Source: Bacilli bacterium (lineage in GTDB: Bacteria > Bacillota > Bacilli > RF39 > UBA660). From it: 64,000 nt of DNA. Below the pieces are notes generated by a model. The model was not told where the DNA came from and searched no databases. It saw only the letters and a program-made list of their open reading frames with translations. Below are positions 45,568 through 54,239 of this stretch, in pieces. Where the stretch lies: contig JAFXSE010000003.1 in NCBI GenBank assembly GCA_017525855.1, forward strand, positions 129,486-193,485, written 5' to 3'. Within the stretch, counting starts at the first letter, position 1, and each line of letters begins with the position of its first letter. The position numbers were made by a program, and so were the translations under genes.

Positions 45568-46467
45568 ATGGCTGAACAAAATATTCAAATTAAAAGTAAA
45601 ACTGGTGATCTTCTGTATCCGAAAACAAAAGGCTCATTAGTTTATAATGATAATAATCAAGCATTAGGTGGAGTAGAAGCAGGAGCTCAAGTTAACGTTA
45701 TTGAAACAGTTAAGTTGAATGGTACAGCTTTAACCCCTGATGCAAATAAGGCTGTAAATGTAGTTATTCCTGCTGCAGCCGAATATACAATTGCACAAGA
45801 CCAAACAGCTGCTGCTGGTTATGCTGCAACTTATCATTTAACAAAAGATGGTGTAAATGTTGGTGCTGCTATTAATATTCCAAAGGATATGGTTGTATCT
45901 TCTGGTTCTGTTGAAACTTGTGCAGAAGCAGATAAACCTGTAGCTGGATATAAAGTTGGCGATAAGTACATTGATTTAGTTCTTGCTAATGCTGATAGCT
46001 CACATATTTATATCTTAGTTAGTGATTTGATCGATGTTTATACAGCTGGTACTGCTATTACTATTTCTGGTAATCAAATCAGTGTTAACATTGAAACATT
46101 AAAATCAACATTTGCTGAAATTAGTGACTTATCTGATTATCAACCATTAATTACATCTTCTGCTAAAGTTAGTGCAGATTTAATTGACGATAGTAGTTCT
46201 ACAAACAAATTTGTTACTGCTACTGATAAAACGACTTGGAATAATAAACAAAACGCAATTACATCTTCTTCTAAATTGAATGCAGATTTGGTTGATGATA
46301 CTACATCTACTAATAAGTTTGTAACTGCTAGTGATAAATCTACTTGGAATGCTAAACAAGATGCTATTAGTGATTTAGCTACAATTCGTTCAGGTGCCGC
46401 TGCTGGTGCTACTGCAGTTCAACCTGCTGATTTGTCTGCATATTTAACTTATGAAGTTTTAGCGTAA
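45568..46467 (+). CDS. Tail fibre protein with shaft repeats
   Basis: 299 residues. Fibre-type sequence throughout: KTGDLLYPKTKGSLVYN entry domain, YTIAQDQTAAAGYAATYHL, GTAITISGNQISVNI, and two copies of a SSxKxxADLxDDxxSTNKFVTAxDKxTWNxKQ unit near residues 205 and 236. The C-terminus is Ala-rich with a PADLSAYLT ending. It is similar in style to the 24870 gene. Ribosome site AATAGGTG is modest. No promoter motif found upstream, so it is probably read through from the lysis unit. Confidence 0.65.
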   Translation: MAEQNIQIKSKTGDLLYPKTKGSLVYNDNNQALGGVEAGAQVNVIETVKLNGTALTPDANKAVNVVIPAAAEYTIAQDQTAAAGYAATYHLTKDGVNVGAAINIPKDMVVSSGSVETCAEADKPVAGYKVGDKYIDLVLANADSSHIYILVSDLIDVYTAGTAITISGNQISVNIETLKSTFAEISDLSDYQPLITSSAKVSADLIDDSSSTNKFVTATDKTTWNNKQNAITSSSKLNADLVDDTTSTNKFVTASDKSTWNAKQDAISDLATIRSGAAAGATAVQPADLSAYLTYEVLA

Positions 46468-46486
46468 TCTTCAAGGAGAATAGATA

Positions 46487-46813
46487 ATGACTACGGCAAT
46501 ACCAGTTATTTTAAAAGACACTGCGGGTAACTATGTGTTGCCGCAGTCTTATCAGATTAAAGCGACTGCAGAAACTTTAGGCAGCATAAGAGTTGGATCT
46601 GGATTAAATATGGCTAATGATGGTGTATTAAGTACTACTGCAACAACTATGATAGGTGCAACTTCAAGTGTAGCTGGTACATCCGGATTTGTTCCAGCTC
46701 CAGCTGCTGGTGATAATACTAAGTTTTTACGTGGTGATGGTACTTATGCAACAGTAAGTGTTTCACCTACATTTACTTATGATTCTTCTACAGAAACTTT
46801 AACGATAAGTTAA
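46487..46813 (+). CDS. Tail fibre distal/accessory protein
   Basis: 108 residues: a short beta start (IPVILKDTAGNYVLPQSYQ), then TLGSIRVGSGLNMANDGVLS, a motif usual at fibre-shaft boundaries, and FVPAPAAGDNTKFLRGDGTYATV before a short end. The FLRGDGTYA element is typical of fibre proteins just before a receptor-binding domain, which is absent here, so the gene may be a shortened fibre. AAGGAG upstream. Last gene before the convergent helicase gene. Confidence 0.6.
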   Translation: MTTAIPVILKDTAGNYVLPQSYQIKATAETLGSIRVGSGLNMANDGVLSTTATTMIGATSSVAGTSGFVPAPAAGDNTKFLRGDGTYATVSVSPTFTYDSSTETLTIS

Positions 46814-46822
46814 TCTATAAAG

Positions 46823-46957
46823 GTTCTAATTATTAGATAGGTTTAGACTTTTCTGCCCTCTATTATAAATTGTATGAAATAAGTAGAGAAGTTTTAGAGT
46901 ATCTAATGATTTTAATAGTTAAAAAAGTTAAGGGAGATTTTTAAGTCTCCCTTTTTG
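46823..46957 (+). ncRNA. Candidate structured small RNA between a promoter-like motif and a terminator
   Basis: No gene is present. A GTTCTAATTATTAGATAG motif (46823-46840) is followed by a long potential hairpin: AATTATTAGATA (46828-46839) with TATCTAATGATT (46900-46911), 12 bp with one G-U, and an inner helix in which AGACTTTTCT (46845-46854) pairs with AGAGAAGTTT (46885-46894) allowing G-U pairs. A terminator ends it at 46957. A small RNA is an inference from this layout; the outer helix partly overlaps the promoter-like motif, which is an objection. Confidence 0.3.
46930..46957. terminator. Bidirectional intrinsic terminator between convergent genes
   Basis: AAGGGAGA (46930-46937) pairs with TCTCCCTT (46946-46953), with T runs on the plus side (to 46956) and, on the minus strand, opposite the A run at 46921-46926. 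It serves both the fibre unit and the helicase gene. Confidence 0.85.
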
Positions 46958-46958
46958 T

Positions 46959-48407
46959 TTATTTTTCACTAACTGGTGCATTTTTTAATGTAACATTTAA
47001 ATTACATTCTTGTTCGATTTTTACAGGATCCCATTGTTCGGTTTCTTCAAGTCGACAAGTTCCTAAATTTTGATTACAGTAAATAACAGCACCATATGTA
47101 CCTGTTCTTGATTTAGCCATATACAATCTACATTTACATTGAGCTTTTTCACCTACATTAGCATTAATTGTAGTTACAGAATGTGCTAAGTGAGCTTTTT
47201 GAGCACTATCTGCAATAGCTGCCATTGTAACTACTTCATCACCTTTAACATTCCAACTATATCTACCTAATTGTGAGGCTGAAATAACTGGACACTTAAA
47301 GCTTGTGGCTAAATTTTTACAATCTGCAGCAACAGCACCTATATCTTCATATGTATTACCTTTTAATTTTTGTGTAGAAACCATTTTATCAAGGTAATCT
47401 ATAAAAATTACATCTGGCTGCCATTTTTCTTGATATTTTTCAGATCTTCTTCTTGTAGCATTTAATATATAAGCATTTAATACTTCTGTATTAATTTTAC
47501 CCTGAGGATAATATTTAACAATTAAATGTTTACCATGTTCATTAAAAAATTTATTTTTAGCTTCTAAATAATCTTTAAGTAAACTAGGATCATTTGCTAC
47601 CTCTTTTACTGGATATCCAGAAATATTTGATGCAAATAATGGAGTTAACTGTTCTTGTGTTAATTCCAATGTAATAAAAATTACATTTTTATGTTGTTTT
47701 AATGCTTCTACTGCAAGATATGTCATTAAACGAGTTTTACCAGATCCTGGAGGAGCACAAACTAAATGAATATTATCTGTTGTAAATCCACCACCAAGAG
47801 CCTCATCCCAGCTAGGAATATTCGTTTTTAACATATTTTTAGTATTATAGTTATTTTCTATCATTTTTGTTAACTGTTCGTCAGTTAGTTCACCAACGTC
47901 AACACCTAAATCTGTATCTGAAGTAACTGATAATACTTTTTCAAATTGTGCTATAGCTTCTTCATAATTTCCAACTTCTAATATTTTATCACCCTTATTT
48001 AAGATTTTTTTCCATTCACATTGTCTCATGAATGTAACTAATTGATCTTCATACCATTTTAATTGTTTCTCATCTGTTATATCATAAATATCATTGAGTG
48101 CATCTTCATATCTGAAATAATCTGAGGTTTTTAAATTTCTTTTTTCTAAAAATTTTTGTACATTATTTTTTAAAATTTGTAAACTTGGAATCGCTTTATA
48201 ATTTTTGTAGTAGTCTTTTAATATTAAAAATATATTATATAATGTTATATCTTCAAAGTAATCTGGTTGTAATAATCTAAATCCATTTGTAGTTGCCCAT
48301 TCATCATCATATATTAATGTTCTTATAAATCCTTTTTGTATGTCTAAGCTAAATCTTTTATCATTAAATGTCATTACAACATCTTCTTCAGAATTTTTTT
48401 CAGACAT
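46959..48407 (-). CDS. 41: Replicative DNA helicase (gp41/DnaB-like)
   Basis: 482 residues. The N-terminal domain is helical; the RecA-like domain has Walker A APPGSGKT near residue 216, FITLELTQEQL near 248, Walker B VIFIDYLDK near 326, and the DnaB-type VISASQLGR near 375. This is the hexameric 5'-3' helicase of the phage replisome. Strong AAGGAGG ribosome site and a phage-type promoter 43 bases upstream of the ATG. A separate minus-strand unit from the UvsW-like gene behind it. No primase gene is seen in the window. Confidence 0.92.
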   Translation of the reverse strand: MSEKNSEEDVVMTFNDKRFSLDIQKGFIRTLIYDDEWATTNGFRLLQPDYFEDITLYNIFLILKDYYKNYKAIPSLQILKNNVQKFLEKRNLKTSDYFRYEDALNDIYDITDEKQLKWYEDQLVTFMRQCEWKKILNKGDKILEVGNYEEAIAQFEKVLSVTSDTDLGVDVGELTDEQLTKMIENNYNTKNMLKTNIPSWDEALGGGFTTDNIHLVCAPPGSGKTRLMTYLAVEALKQHKNVIFITLELTQEQLTPLFASNISGYPVKEVANDPSLLKDYLEAKNKFFNEHGKHLIVKYYPQGKINTEVLNAYILNATRRRSEKYQEKWQPDVIFIDYLDKMVSTQKLKGNTYEDIGAVAADCKNLATSFKCPVISASQLGRYSWNVKGDEVVTMAAIADSAQKAHLAHSVTTINANVGEKAQCKCRLYMAKSRTGTYGAVIYCNQNLGTCRLEETEQWDPVKIEQECNLNVTLKNAPVSEK

Positions 48408-48435
48408 TTTATAATACCTCCTTCAGTTAAAATTA

Positions 48436-48450
48436 CATAAATATAGAATC
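48436..48450 (-). promoter_or_regulatory. Phage-type promoter motif GATTCTATATTTATG
   Basis: Minus-strand ATTCTATATTTATG, starting 43 bases before the helicase ATG at 48407. Confidence 0.45.
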
Positions 48451-48486
48451 ACATTTAAAATATAATGCTATTGAAAAAAATTATAT

Positions 48487-50055
48487 TTATTTTTCCATTT
48501 TAGCATTTTCTTCACCAATTTCTTTAATTAATTTCATAAAATCTTGAACATCATTTAAAATTTTAACACCAGAATCTGATAACATTTGGCGTCGTTTGTA
48601 ATAATGTTCTTCACAAGTACGTTCACCACCTATATCTTTAAAATCAATAACAAAAGATATATTTTTACCATTTTTACGTTTTCTACTTGCTCTACCTATT
48701 CTTTGTATATTAGAAATACTAGTTTTACCAGCACTAAAAATAACTACGGCTTGAAATATATCTAAATCGATACCTTCATCCATTACAGTTGAACCAAATA
48801 TTATATTATAGTTTTTTTCTAAAGCTTCTCGTATATCTTTAGGTGTTCCTTTTCTTTCTTCTAATTTTAAAGCGTTTCTTTTTGTAGTTATATATTCATA
48901 TATTGTTTCTTTGCCACATTGAAATAAGGAATTAATACCTATTTCTTTTAATTCTTTCATTATTTTTTGACCTGGCTTTTTATTATTAAATGCAGCTAAT
49001 GTTTTTATACCATTTTGATTTAGGAATTTAAGCATTTCTATACCAGCATGATTTCTTGCTTTATTGTAAACAATATTCATACGATATTTCATAAAATAAT
49101 TATCTTCAAACTGCTTTGGTAGAATTGCTTGTTTATTTTTATATGAAATAAAATATGCATGTGGTTCAGCAATATTTTTATCAGCTATAGTATCTTTCAT
49201 TTCATATATAAAAGATCGAGGTCCAAGTAATGCAATTGTTCTAAAATCTTCATCATTTTCATATGGATTTTTATATTCTCTAAAAGGACTTCCACTATAA
49301 CCTATAATATGCTGTAAATTTTCAGGGATAGTATAAAATAAAGGCTCAAACCAAGTTAATGATTGAACATGATGACATTCATCCCAAATTATTGTATTAA
49401 CTTCTTTCAAAAAATTAATATATGTTTCATCCTGTCTATTTAAGCGACTGTCTGAACTAGAAGTATTTAGTAAAACAATTCGTTTCGAATAATCTGGTTC
49501 TTTACTTTGAATCCAACTTACATCAGTTTCTCCAAATGATAATAATCTTTCATATATCTGTGTGAGAATAAAATTATTACCATTTAATATTAAAATTTTA
49601 TTGTTTTTCAATACTTTACACACTAAACTTAGCATGGAAGTTTTGCCACTTCCTACTGTTGAATGTATAAGACTACGATAACGATTAACCGATGTTAAAA
49701 CAGCATCTAATTGGTAATCGCGTATTTCAAAATCTGGATTTATTTGTTGTACTTCTTCTGCTTTTTGTAAAACATAATCTGCAGTATATAATTCTTCTTG
49801 TTCTTGAATTTCATTTATTTGTAAATTTAATGTTCGGCTTATATATTTGCATAAGCCTCCAGGAAATCTTATAATTTTATGTATTCCGTCATCACATATA
49901 AATTTATTTAGTATGTTATAATATCTAGATAAATTTGTTTGTTTTGTATCAAAATCAAATTCTTTTCTAGTTAATAGACCAATTATTTTACTAGTTATTT
50001 CTGGGGATTCATCAACTACATAATCCCAAAAGGTATTGGTATGGATAATTGGCAT
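48487..50055 (-). CDS. uvsW: SF2 DNA helicase, UvsW-like
   Basis: 522 residues with helicase motifs in order: RDYQLDAV (Q-like) near 114, motif I STVGSGKTSM near 131, motif II WDECHHVQ near 223, motif III GYSGSPFRE near 251, GSTVMDEGIDLD near 427 and motif VI QRIGRASRKRK near 460. T4 UvsW unwinds R-loops and branched DNA, and controls the switch from origin- to recombination-dependent replication. ATG has AAAGG about 10 bases upstream. It shares the upstream intergenic region with the plus-strand gene at 50122. Confidence 0.9.
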   Translation of the reverse strand: MPIIHTNTFWDYVVDESPEITSKIIGLLTRKEFDFDTKQTNLSRYYNILNKFICDDGIHKIIRFPGGLCKYISRTLNLQINEIQEQEELYTADYVLQKAEEVQQINPDFEIRDYQLDAVLTSVNRYRSLIHSTVGSGKTSMLSLVCKVLKNNKILILNGNNFILTQIYERLLSFGETDVSWIQSKEPDYSKRIVLLNTSSSDSRLNRQDETYINFLKEVNTIIWDECHHVQSLTWFEPLFYTIPENLQHIIGYSGSPFREYKNPYENDEDFRTIALLGPRSFIYEMKDTIADKNIAEPHAYFISYKNKQAILPKQFEDNYFMKYRMNIVYNKARNHAGIEMLKFLNQNGIKTLAAFNNKKPGQKIMKELKEIGINSLFQCGKETIYEYITTKRNALKLEERKGTPKDIREALEKNYNIIFGSTVMDEGIDLDIFQAVVIFSAGKTSISNIQRIGRASRKRKNGKNISFVIDFKDIGGERTCEEHYYKRRQMLSDSGVKILNDVQDFMKLIKEIGEENAKMEK

Positions 50056-50083
50056 TTTTTAAAAACCTTTCTTACATATTTTT

Positions 50084-50098
50084 GTTCTATTATATATC
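50084..50098 (+). promoter_or_regulatory. Phage-type promoter motif GTTCTATTATATATC
   Basis: GTTCTATTATATATC, starting 38 bases before the ATG at 50122. It is one of the best matches to the consensus. Confidence 0.5.
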
Positions 50099-50121
50099 TA
50101 TATAAAGGAGAACTTCATAAT

Positions 50122-50412
50122 ATGTTTAATACAATAAAAAAATGGTTTCGTAAAACAGAAAATTTCGAAAATAACGAAAATTTTTCTGAAAGTCAAATTA
50201 TTACTTTTAGTGATCTTAAAGCACAAAATATTACAATAGAAGTAAGACAAAACGGAAATAATACTATTTTAGTTATTACAGAAAATAAAAGTAAAACAGA
50301 AATCATTTTAGATAAAGAACAATGTATTTTATTATCAGCTTTATTTAGTGAATATTTTGAAAAAGGTAATATTAATAAATTTGTACAATTGTTAAAAAGT
50401 GAGGGAAAATAA
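50122..50412 (+). CDS. Hypothetical small protein
   Basis: 96 residues. I chose the ATG at 50122 (AAAGGAG 12 bases upstream, promoter motif at 50084) rather than the longer in-frame ATG at 50041, which overlaps the divergent UvsW-like gene and would lie upstream of the promoter. The sequence has an N-terminal amphipathic basic helix (FNTIKKWFRK) and a compact beta domain (ITIEVRQNGNNTILVITEN). Function unknown. Stop overlaps the next start as TAATG. Confidence 0.6.
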   Translation: MFNTIKKWFRKTENFENNENFSESQIITFSDLKAQNITIEVRQNGNNTILVITENKSKTEIILDKEQCILLSALFSEYFEKGNINKFVQLLKSEGK

Positions 50413-50774
50413 TGGAAAAAGCATATCAATTATCTGAAAAGATTATTAATGATGTAAATGAGTATTCTCAAAAGTATATAGGTGAAGAAGGTAAATATGT
50501 AAATACACCAGATTCAATTGAGTTACTTAATTGCATTATAGAAGAAGGTTTTACATTACATAAGTATATGTGTGAAAAAGAATTATATGTAGAAAAACCA
50601 AGAATTCAAAAAGCATTAGTTGAAGTACAGAAATATATTGAGAAATTAACTATTACTGAAGATAATGCTAAAAAGTTAAACATTTCTAATGCATTACAGC
50701 TTTGGGAACAAGCACGAATTGCTATTGCTTTTTTGGCCTGTGAGATATTAGATTTTAGGGATGCATTGAATTAG
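50412..50774 (+). CDS. Hypothetical helical protein
   Basis: 120 residues, predicted all-helical, start coupled to the previous stop (TAATG) with GAGGG upstream. No motif recognised. Possibly a regulator or accessory factor of the small-gene operon that begins at 50122. Confidence 0.5.
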   Translation: MEKAYQLSEKIINDVNEYSQKYIGEEGKYVNTPDSIELLNCIIEEGFTLHKYMCEKELYVEKPRIQKALVEVQKYIEKLTITEDNAKKLNISNALQLWEQARIAIAFLACEILDFRDALN

Positions 50775-50785
50775 GATTTTAAATA

Positions 50786-51556
50786 ATGAGCATAAATAAT
50801 AAAACTTATTACGGATATATTTATAAAATAACATGTCTTGTAAATAAACGTTGTTATGTTGGTCAAAAAAGAAAATCTATTTATGATAAAAATTATTGGG
50901 GAAGTAGTAAAAATACAGAATATTGGGAAGATTTAAAAATATTTGGCAAAGAAAGTTTTAAACGTGAGGTTTTATATTGGGCAGAATCACAAGAAGATTT
51001 AAATCAAAAAGAAACCCAATATATAATTTCAGAAAAAGCTCTTTTTTCTGAAGGTGGTTATAATTTATGGTTAAATCGACAACAATGTGAATTAACAAAT
51101 GAAATTACGGAAAAACATCATAAAAATTTGATGATTGCTATGAATTCAGAAGAATATCGAAATAAAATAAGGAAAGCAGCTGAAAAAAGAAAAGGTGTGC
51201 CAGTATCAGAAGAAACTCGTAAAAAACTCAGTGATTCTATAAAAAATTCTGAAAAGCGTAAAGCAACAATGGCTTCAAAAGAATATCGTGAAAAAATGTC
51301 AAACTCTATAAAAAATTCCGAAAATCATCGTAAATGGTATATAGATCCTGAATTAAAAGCTATTAAATTTGGAGAATCTTTTAAAAGAAAAATAAGCATA
51401 ATTGTTAGTAAAAATAATATTGGTAAACATTGGTATACAAATGACAAAATAAATGTATTTAGAAAAGAATGTCCAGAAGGTTTTATTCCAGGAAGATCAA
51501 AAAAGGTAAGAAACAATATTTCAAAAGGAAGATTAAATGCCAAGATTAAGAAATAG
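50786..51556 (+). CDS. GIY-YIG homing endonuclease with NUMOD-type DNA-binding modules
   Basis: 256 residues. The GIY-YIG catalytic domain is N-terminal: YGYIYKITCLVNKRCYVGQ (both Y and YVG elements), then the WGSSK strand and a later glutamate-containing helix (NQKETQYII). The linker has NUMOD3-like helices (GVPVSEETRKKLSDSIKN, EYREKMSNSIKNSENH), and the C-terminal GKHWYTND, then ECPEGFIPGRSKK element is the DNA-contacting tail common to phage GIY-YIG enzymes. A selfish element able to move into related phages. It overlaps the following VRR-NUC gene by 20 bases. Confidence 0.88.
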   Translation: MSINNKTYYGYIYKITCLVNKRCYVGQKRKSIYDKNYWGSSKNTEYWEDLKIFGKESFKREVLYWAESQEDLNQKETQYIISEKALFSEGGYNLWLNRQQCELTNEITEKHHKNLMIAMNSEEYRNKIRKAAEKRKGVPVSEETRKKLSDSIKNSEKRKATMASKEYREKMSNSIKNSENHRKWYIDPELKAIKFGESFKRKISIIVSKNNIGKHWYTNDKINVFRKECPEGFIPGRSKKVRNNISKGRLNAKIKK

Positions 51557-51965
51557 ATTATCAATGCCTGTTTTGCAAAAGCAAGCTGATAGTGAGGATA
51601 TACTACAACGACAAATAGTAGCAAAATTTCGTGCGCATCAAGCATTTGTAATTATGACAGATGCTGTTGGACCTGCTTTAAAATTTATTTCTGATAGTAA
51701 AAAACGTATGGGTTTTATTTCATGGTCAAAAGCGAGAGGCTGGGAAAAAGGAGTACCAGATTTATTAATTGTATGGAAAGGTAAAGTCTTATTTTTAGAA
51801 TTAAAGTTTGGAAAACAAGGTAGATTGAGTGAAGAACAAAAAATTTGGAGACAACGAATTTTAGACGCAGGATATGATTATGCTTGTTGGCGAACATTAG
51901 AACAATGTGAAGAATGGATTACTCAACATTTAAATAATAGTGAGGAATCTGATGCCAGTTTATAA
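51537..51965 (+). CDS. VRR-NUC domain nuclease
   Basis: 142 residues. The core has KGVPDLLIVWKGKVLFLELK (the PD-(D/E)xK-type catalytic core, D and ExK) and then GRLSEEQKIWRQRILDAGYDY, which together are the VRR-NUC signature. Phage versions act as structure-specific nucleases, for instance on branched DNA. Good AAGGAAG ribosome site inside the end of the homing endonuclease gene. It could resolve branches left by recombination before packaging. Confidence 0.85.
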   Translation: MPRLRNRLSMPVLQKQADSEDILQRQIVAKFRAHQAFVIMTDAVGPALKFISDSKKRMGFISWSKARGWEKGVPDLLIVWKGKVLFLELKFGKQGRLSEEQKIWRQRILDAGYDYACWRTLEQCEEWITQHLNNSEESDASL

Positions 51966-52428
51966 AAAATTACATGAAGGTACAAGAAGAGTTTCACCTG
52001 GAGCTATACATAATTTTAGTACACTCGCTAAATGTAGTGTAAAAGAAGTTATTTATGATCCAGATTCTAAAATAATAAGATTTACAGGAACTGTAGTATC
52101 ATCTACTCGTAAAGGTAAATATAATTGTATAGTAGAATTTTTAAATATTGAACCTACAGAAAATTTATCTGAAGATGAAATAATGCAAGGTTTTAAACCA
52201 AAACCTAATTTATCAGATGATGAAATAAGATGTAGATGTAATTGTACTAGTTATAGATTTAGAGCTGATTATGCTAATAGAAGGGCTGGTGCTGGTACGG
52301 GTTCAAGATTTCCAACATATCATAGATTAACGGATAGAAAACCAAATAATCCAGATAATATTCCAAATATTTGTAAGCACATTATGGAATTTGTAAATTA
52401 TCTTCAAAAACAAGGATTTATAATTTAA
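51952..52428 (+). CDS. SWIM-like zinc-binding protein
   Basis: 158 residues. ATG at 51952 has GAGG at a good distance; a GTG at 51940 is an alternative. The C-terminal half has RCRCNCTSYRFRADYANRRA and later NICKHIM, a CxC...CxH arrangement like SWIM zinc fingers. It overlaps the preceding nuclease gene by 14 bases, so the two are coupled. Similar proteins occur near structural genes in other phages, so it may be DNA- or virion-associated; function not established. Confidence 0.6.
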   Translation: MPVYKKLHEGTRRVSPGAIHNFSTLAKCSVKEVIYDPDSKIIRFTGTVVSSTRKGKYNCIVEFLNIEPTENLSEDEIMQGFKPKPNLSDDEIRCRCNCTSYRFRADYANRRAGAGTGSRFPTYHRLTDRKPNNPDNIPNICKHIMEFVNYLQKQGFII

Positions 52429-52441
52429 GAGAAACTTTAAA

Positions 52442-53326
52442 ATGTATAATACTTATAACATAAATCCAACTACTTTGAATTACAAAACATATCAAGATTT
52501 ATCAATTGATATTAAAGCAAATATATTTAAATTACCTAAAGATATTGATTTAATTGTAGGTATTCCAAGAAGTGGTTTAATTCCGGCCACAATGCTAGGT
52601 ATAATATTGTCTAAAAAAGTTATAACATTAAATGAGTTTATTAATAATATTTATGAGTTTGAAACAACAACTCGTATTATATTTGCAAAAGATATAAAAA
52701 ATGTTTTAATTGTAGATGATTCAATTCTTTCAGGAAATACATTTAAAAATGTAAAAAATAAACTTAAAGAACTGGGATTAAATCTTAAATATAATATAAA
52801 GTATTTAGCTGTTTACTATAATAGTGAAAATTATAAAGATAATATTGATATAGCTTTACAGAAAGTAAATACTCCAAGACTATTTCAGTGGAATTATTTA
52901 AATCATGTCTTTTTAGGAACAGCTGCTTTTGATATAGACGGAGTATTATGTAAAGATCCAACCAATGAAGAAAATGATAATGGTAATAAGTATAGACAAT
53001 TTCTATTGCATACTAAACCTCTTTATATACCACAATATAAAATACCATATTTAATAACTTCACGTTTAGAAGAGTATAGAGCAGAAACAGAAGAATGGTT
53101 AAATAAAAATAATATAAAATATGATCATCTCATAATGCTTAATGGATATACAGCAGATGAAAGAAAAAAATTAAATTTACATGCAAAATTTAAAGCTGAA
53201 CAATATAAAAAATTAGAAGATATTAGATTATTTATAGAAAGTGATAGAAATCAAGCAATACAAATTAGCAAATTAACAAAAAAATTATGTTTTTGTGCTA
53301 CTACGGATGAATTGTTTGGAAAGTAA
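52442..53326 (+). CDS. Phosphoribosyltransferase fused to a HAD-like phosphatase
   Basis: 294 residues. N-terminal PRTase type I: DLIVGIPRSGLIPATMLG near residue 37, and the PRPP loop VLIVDDSILSGNTF near residue 90. C-terminal HAD-like part: AAFDIDGVLCKDP near residue 163 (DxDG nucleophile motif), LITSRLEEYRAETEEWL near 197, and a late acidic ESDRNQA near 265. It would act on a nucleobase or sugar phosphate and dephosphorylate a related product. It sits directly in front of two glycosyltransferase genes, suggesting a sugar- or nucleotide-modification pathway. Confidence 0.8.
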   Translation: MYNTYNINPTTLNYKTYQDLSIDIKANIFKLPKDIDLIVGIPRSGLIPATMLGIILSKKVITLNEFINNIYEFETTTRIIFAKDIKNVLIVDDSILSGNTFKNVKNKLKELGLNLKYNIKYLAVYYNSENYKDNIDIALQKVNTPRLFQWNYLNHVFLGTAAFDIDGVLCKDPTNEENDNGNKYRQFLLHTKPLYIPQYKIPYLITSRLEEYRAETEEWLNKNNIKYDHLIMLNGYTADERKKLNLHAKFKAEQYKKLEDIRLFIESDRNQAIQISKLTKKLCFCATTDELFGK

Positions 53327-53336
53327 GGAGTAATAT

Positions 53337-54239
53337 ATGCTACCATTAGTATCTGTAGTTATACCTGTTTATAATGTTGAAGCTTATTTATGTCAATGTC
53401 TTGATTCTATAATTTCACAGACATTGAAAGATATTGAGATTATTTGTGTTGATGATGGTTCAACAGATAACTCATTAAATATTTTAAAAGAATATGCTGC
53501 TAAAGATAAAAGAATTACTATAATTACTCAAAAAAATTTATATGCTGGTACAGCTAGAAATGCAGGTTTAAAAATTGCAAAATCTGACTATATTATGTTT
53601 TTAGATTCAGATGATTTTTTTGAATTAAATATGCTCGAAAATATGTATAATAAGATTATAGAAGATAATTCTGATGTAGTTATATGTAGGTATTATATAT
53701 ACGATGATCAATCTAATAAAATTATTGGAAAAAATAATATAAATAAAACTTTTATAAATAACTCTCCTTTTTCTATAAATACTTTTAAAAATGATTTATT
53801 TACAATTAATCCTCCAAATCCTTGGACGAAACTTTTTAAAAAGCAATTATTTATAGAAAATAATTTACAATTTGAAAATTATAAATGCTGTAATGACTTA
53901 ACTTGTATCTGTATGGCTTTGGCTTTATCTAAAAAAATAACAGTTGTAGATGATATTTATATTTATTATAGAGCTAATCAATTAGGTAATTTAACTGCAA
54001 ACAGAGGTAATGACTATATAAGTTTTATATTAGCAATACATCAATTAGAAAATAATTTAAAGAAGTTTAAACTATATGAAAAATTTTATGTAACTTTTTT
54101 AAATAGGGTTAAAGGTTCAATGAAATGGGAGTTATCAATTCGTAATAAAGAGCAAAGAATAAAAATGATAAAATTTGCCAAAGATATTTTATCAAAAGAA
54201 TTGTATGATATATTATATAAGATAGGACAAAACATATGA
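53337..54239 (+). CDS. Glycosyltransferase family 2
   Basis: 300 residues with the GT-A fold: VSVVIPVYNVEAYLCQCLDS at the N-terminus, ICVDDGSTDNSLNIL near residue 37, ARNAGLKIAKSDYIMFLDSD near 73 (DxD), and the C-terminal acceptor helices. The best guess for the product is transfer of a sugar to a cell-surface, virion or nucleobase acceptor. It ends 4 bases into the next GT gene (ATGA overlap), whose first domain is very similar, so they are tandem duplicates. Confidence 0.9.
   Translation: MLPLVSVVIPVYNVEAYLCQCLDSIISQTLKDIEIICVDDGSTDNSLNILKEYAAKDKRITIITQKNLYAGTARNAGLKIAKSDYIMFLDSDDFFELNMLENMYNKIIEDNSDVVICRYYIYDDQSNKIIGKNNINKTFINNSPFSINTFKNDLFTINPPNPWTKLFKKQLFIENNLQFENYKCCNDLTCICMALALSKKITVVDDIYIYYRANQLGNLTANRGNDYISFILAIHQLENNLKKFKLYEKFYVTFLNRVKGSMKWELSIRNKEQRIKMIKFAKDILSKELYDILYKIGQNI

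Noticed and set aside
50098..50115. Minus-strand GTTCTCCTTTATATAG as the promoter for the UvsW-like gene
   Set aside because: It is the complement of the AAAGGAG ribosome site and TATA region of the plus-strand gene, so the resemblance is probably a by-product; the TTCTC core also departs from the motif.
50041..50121. Longer start for the 96-residue protein
   Set aside because: The in-frame ATG at 50041 lies upstream of the promoter motif and inside the divergent helicase gene's start region, while the ATG at 50122 has a strong AAAGGAG.
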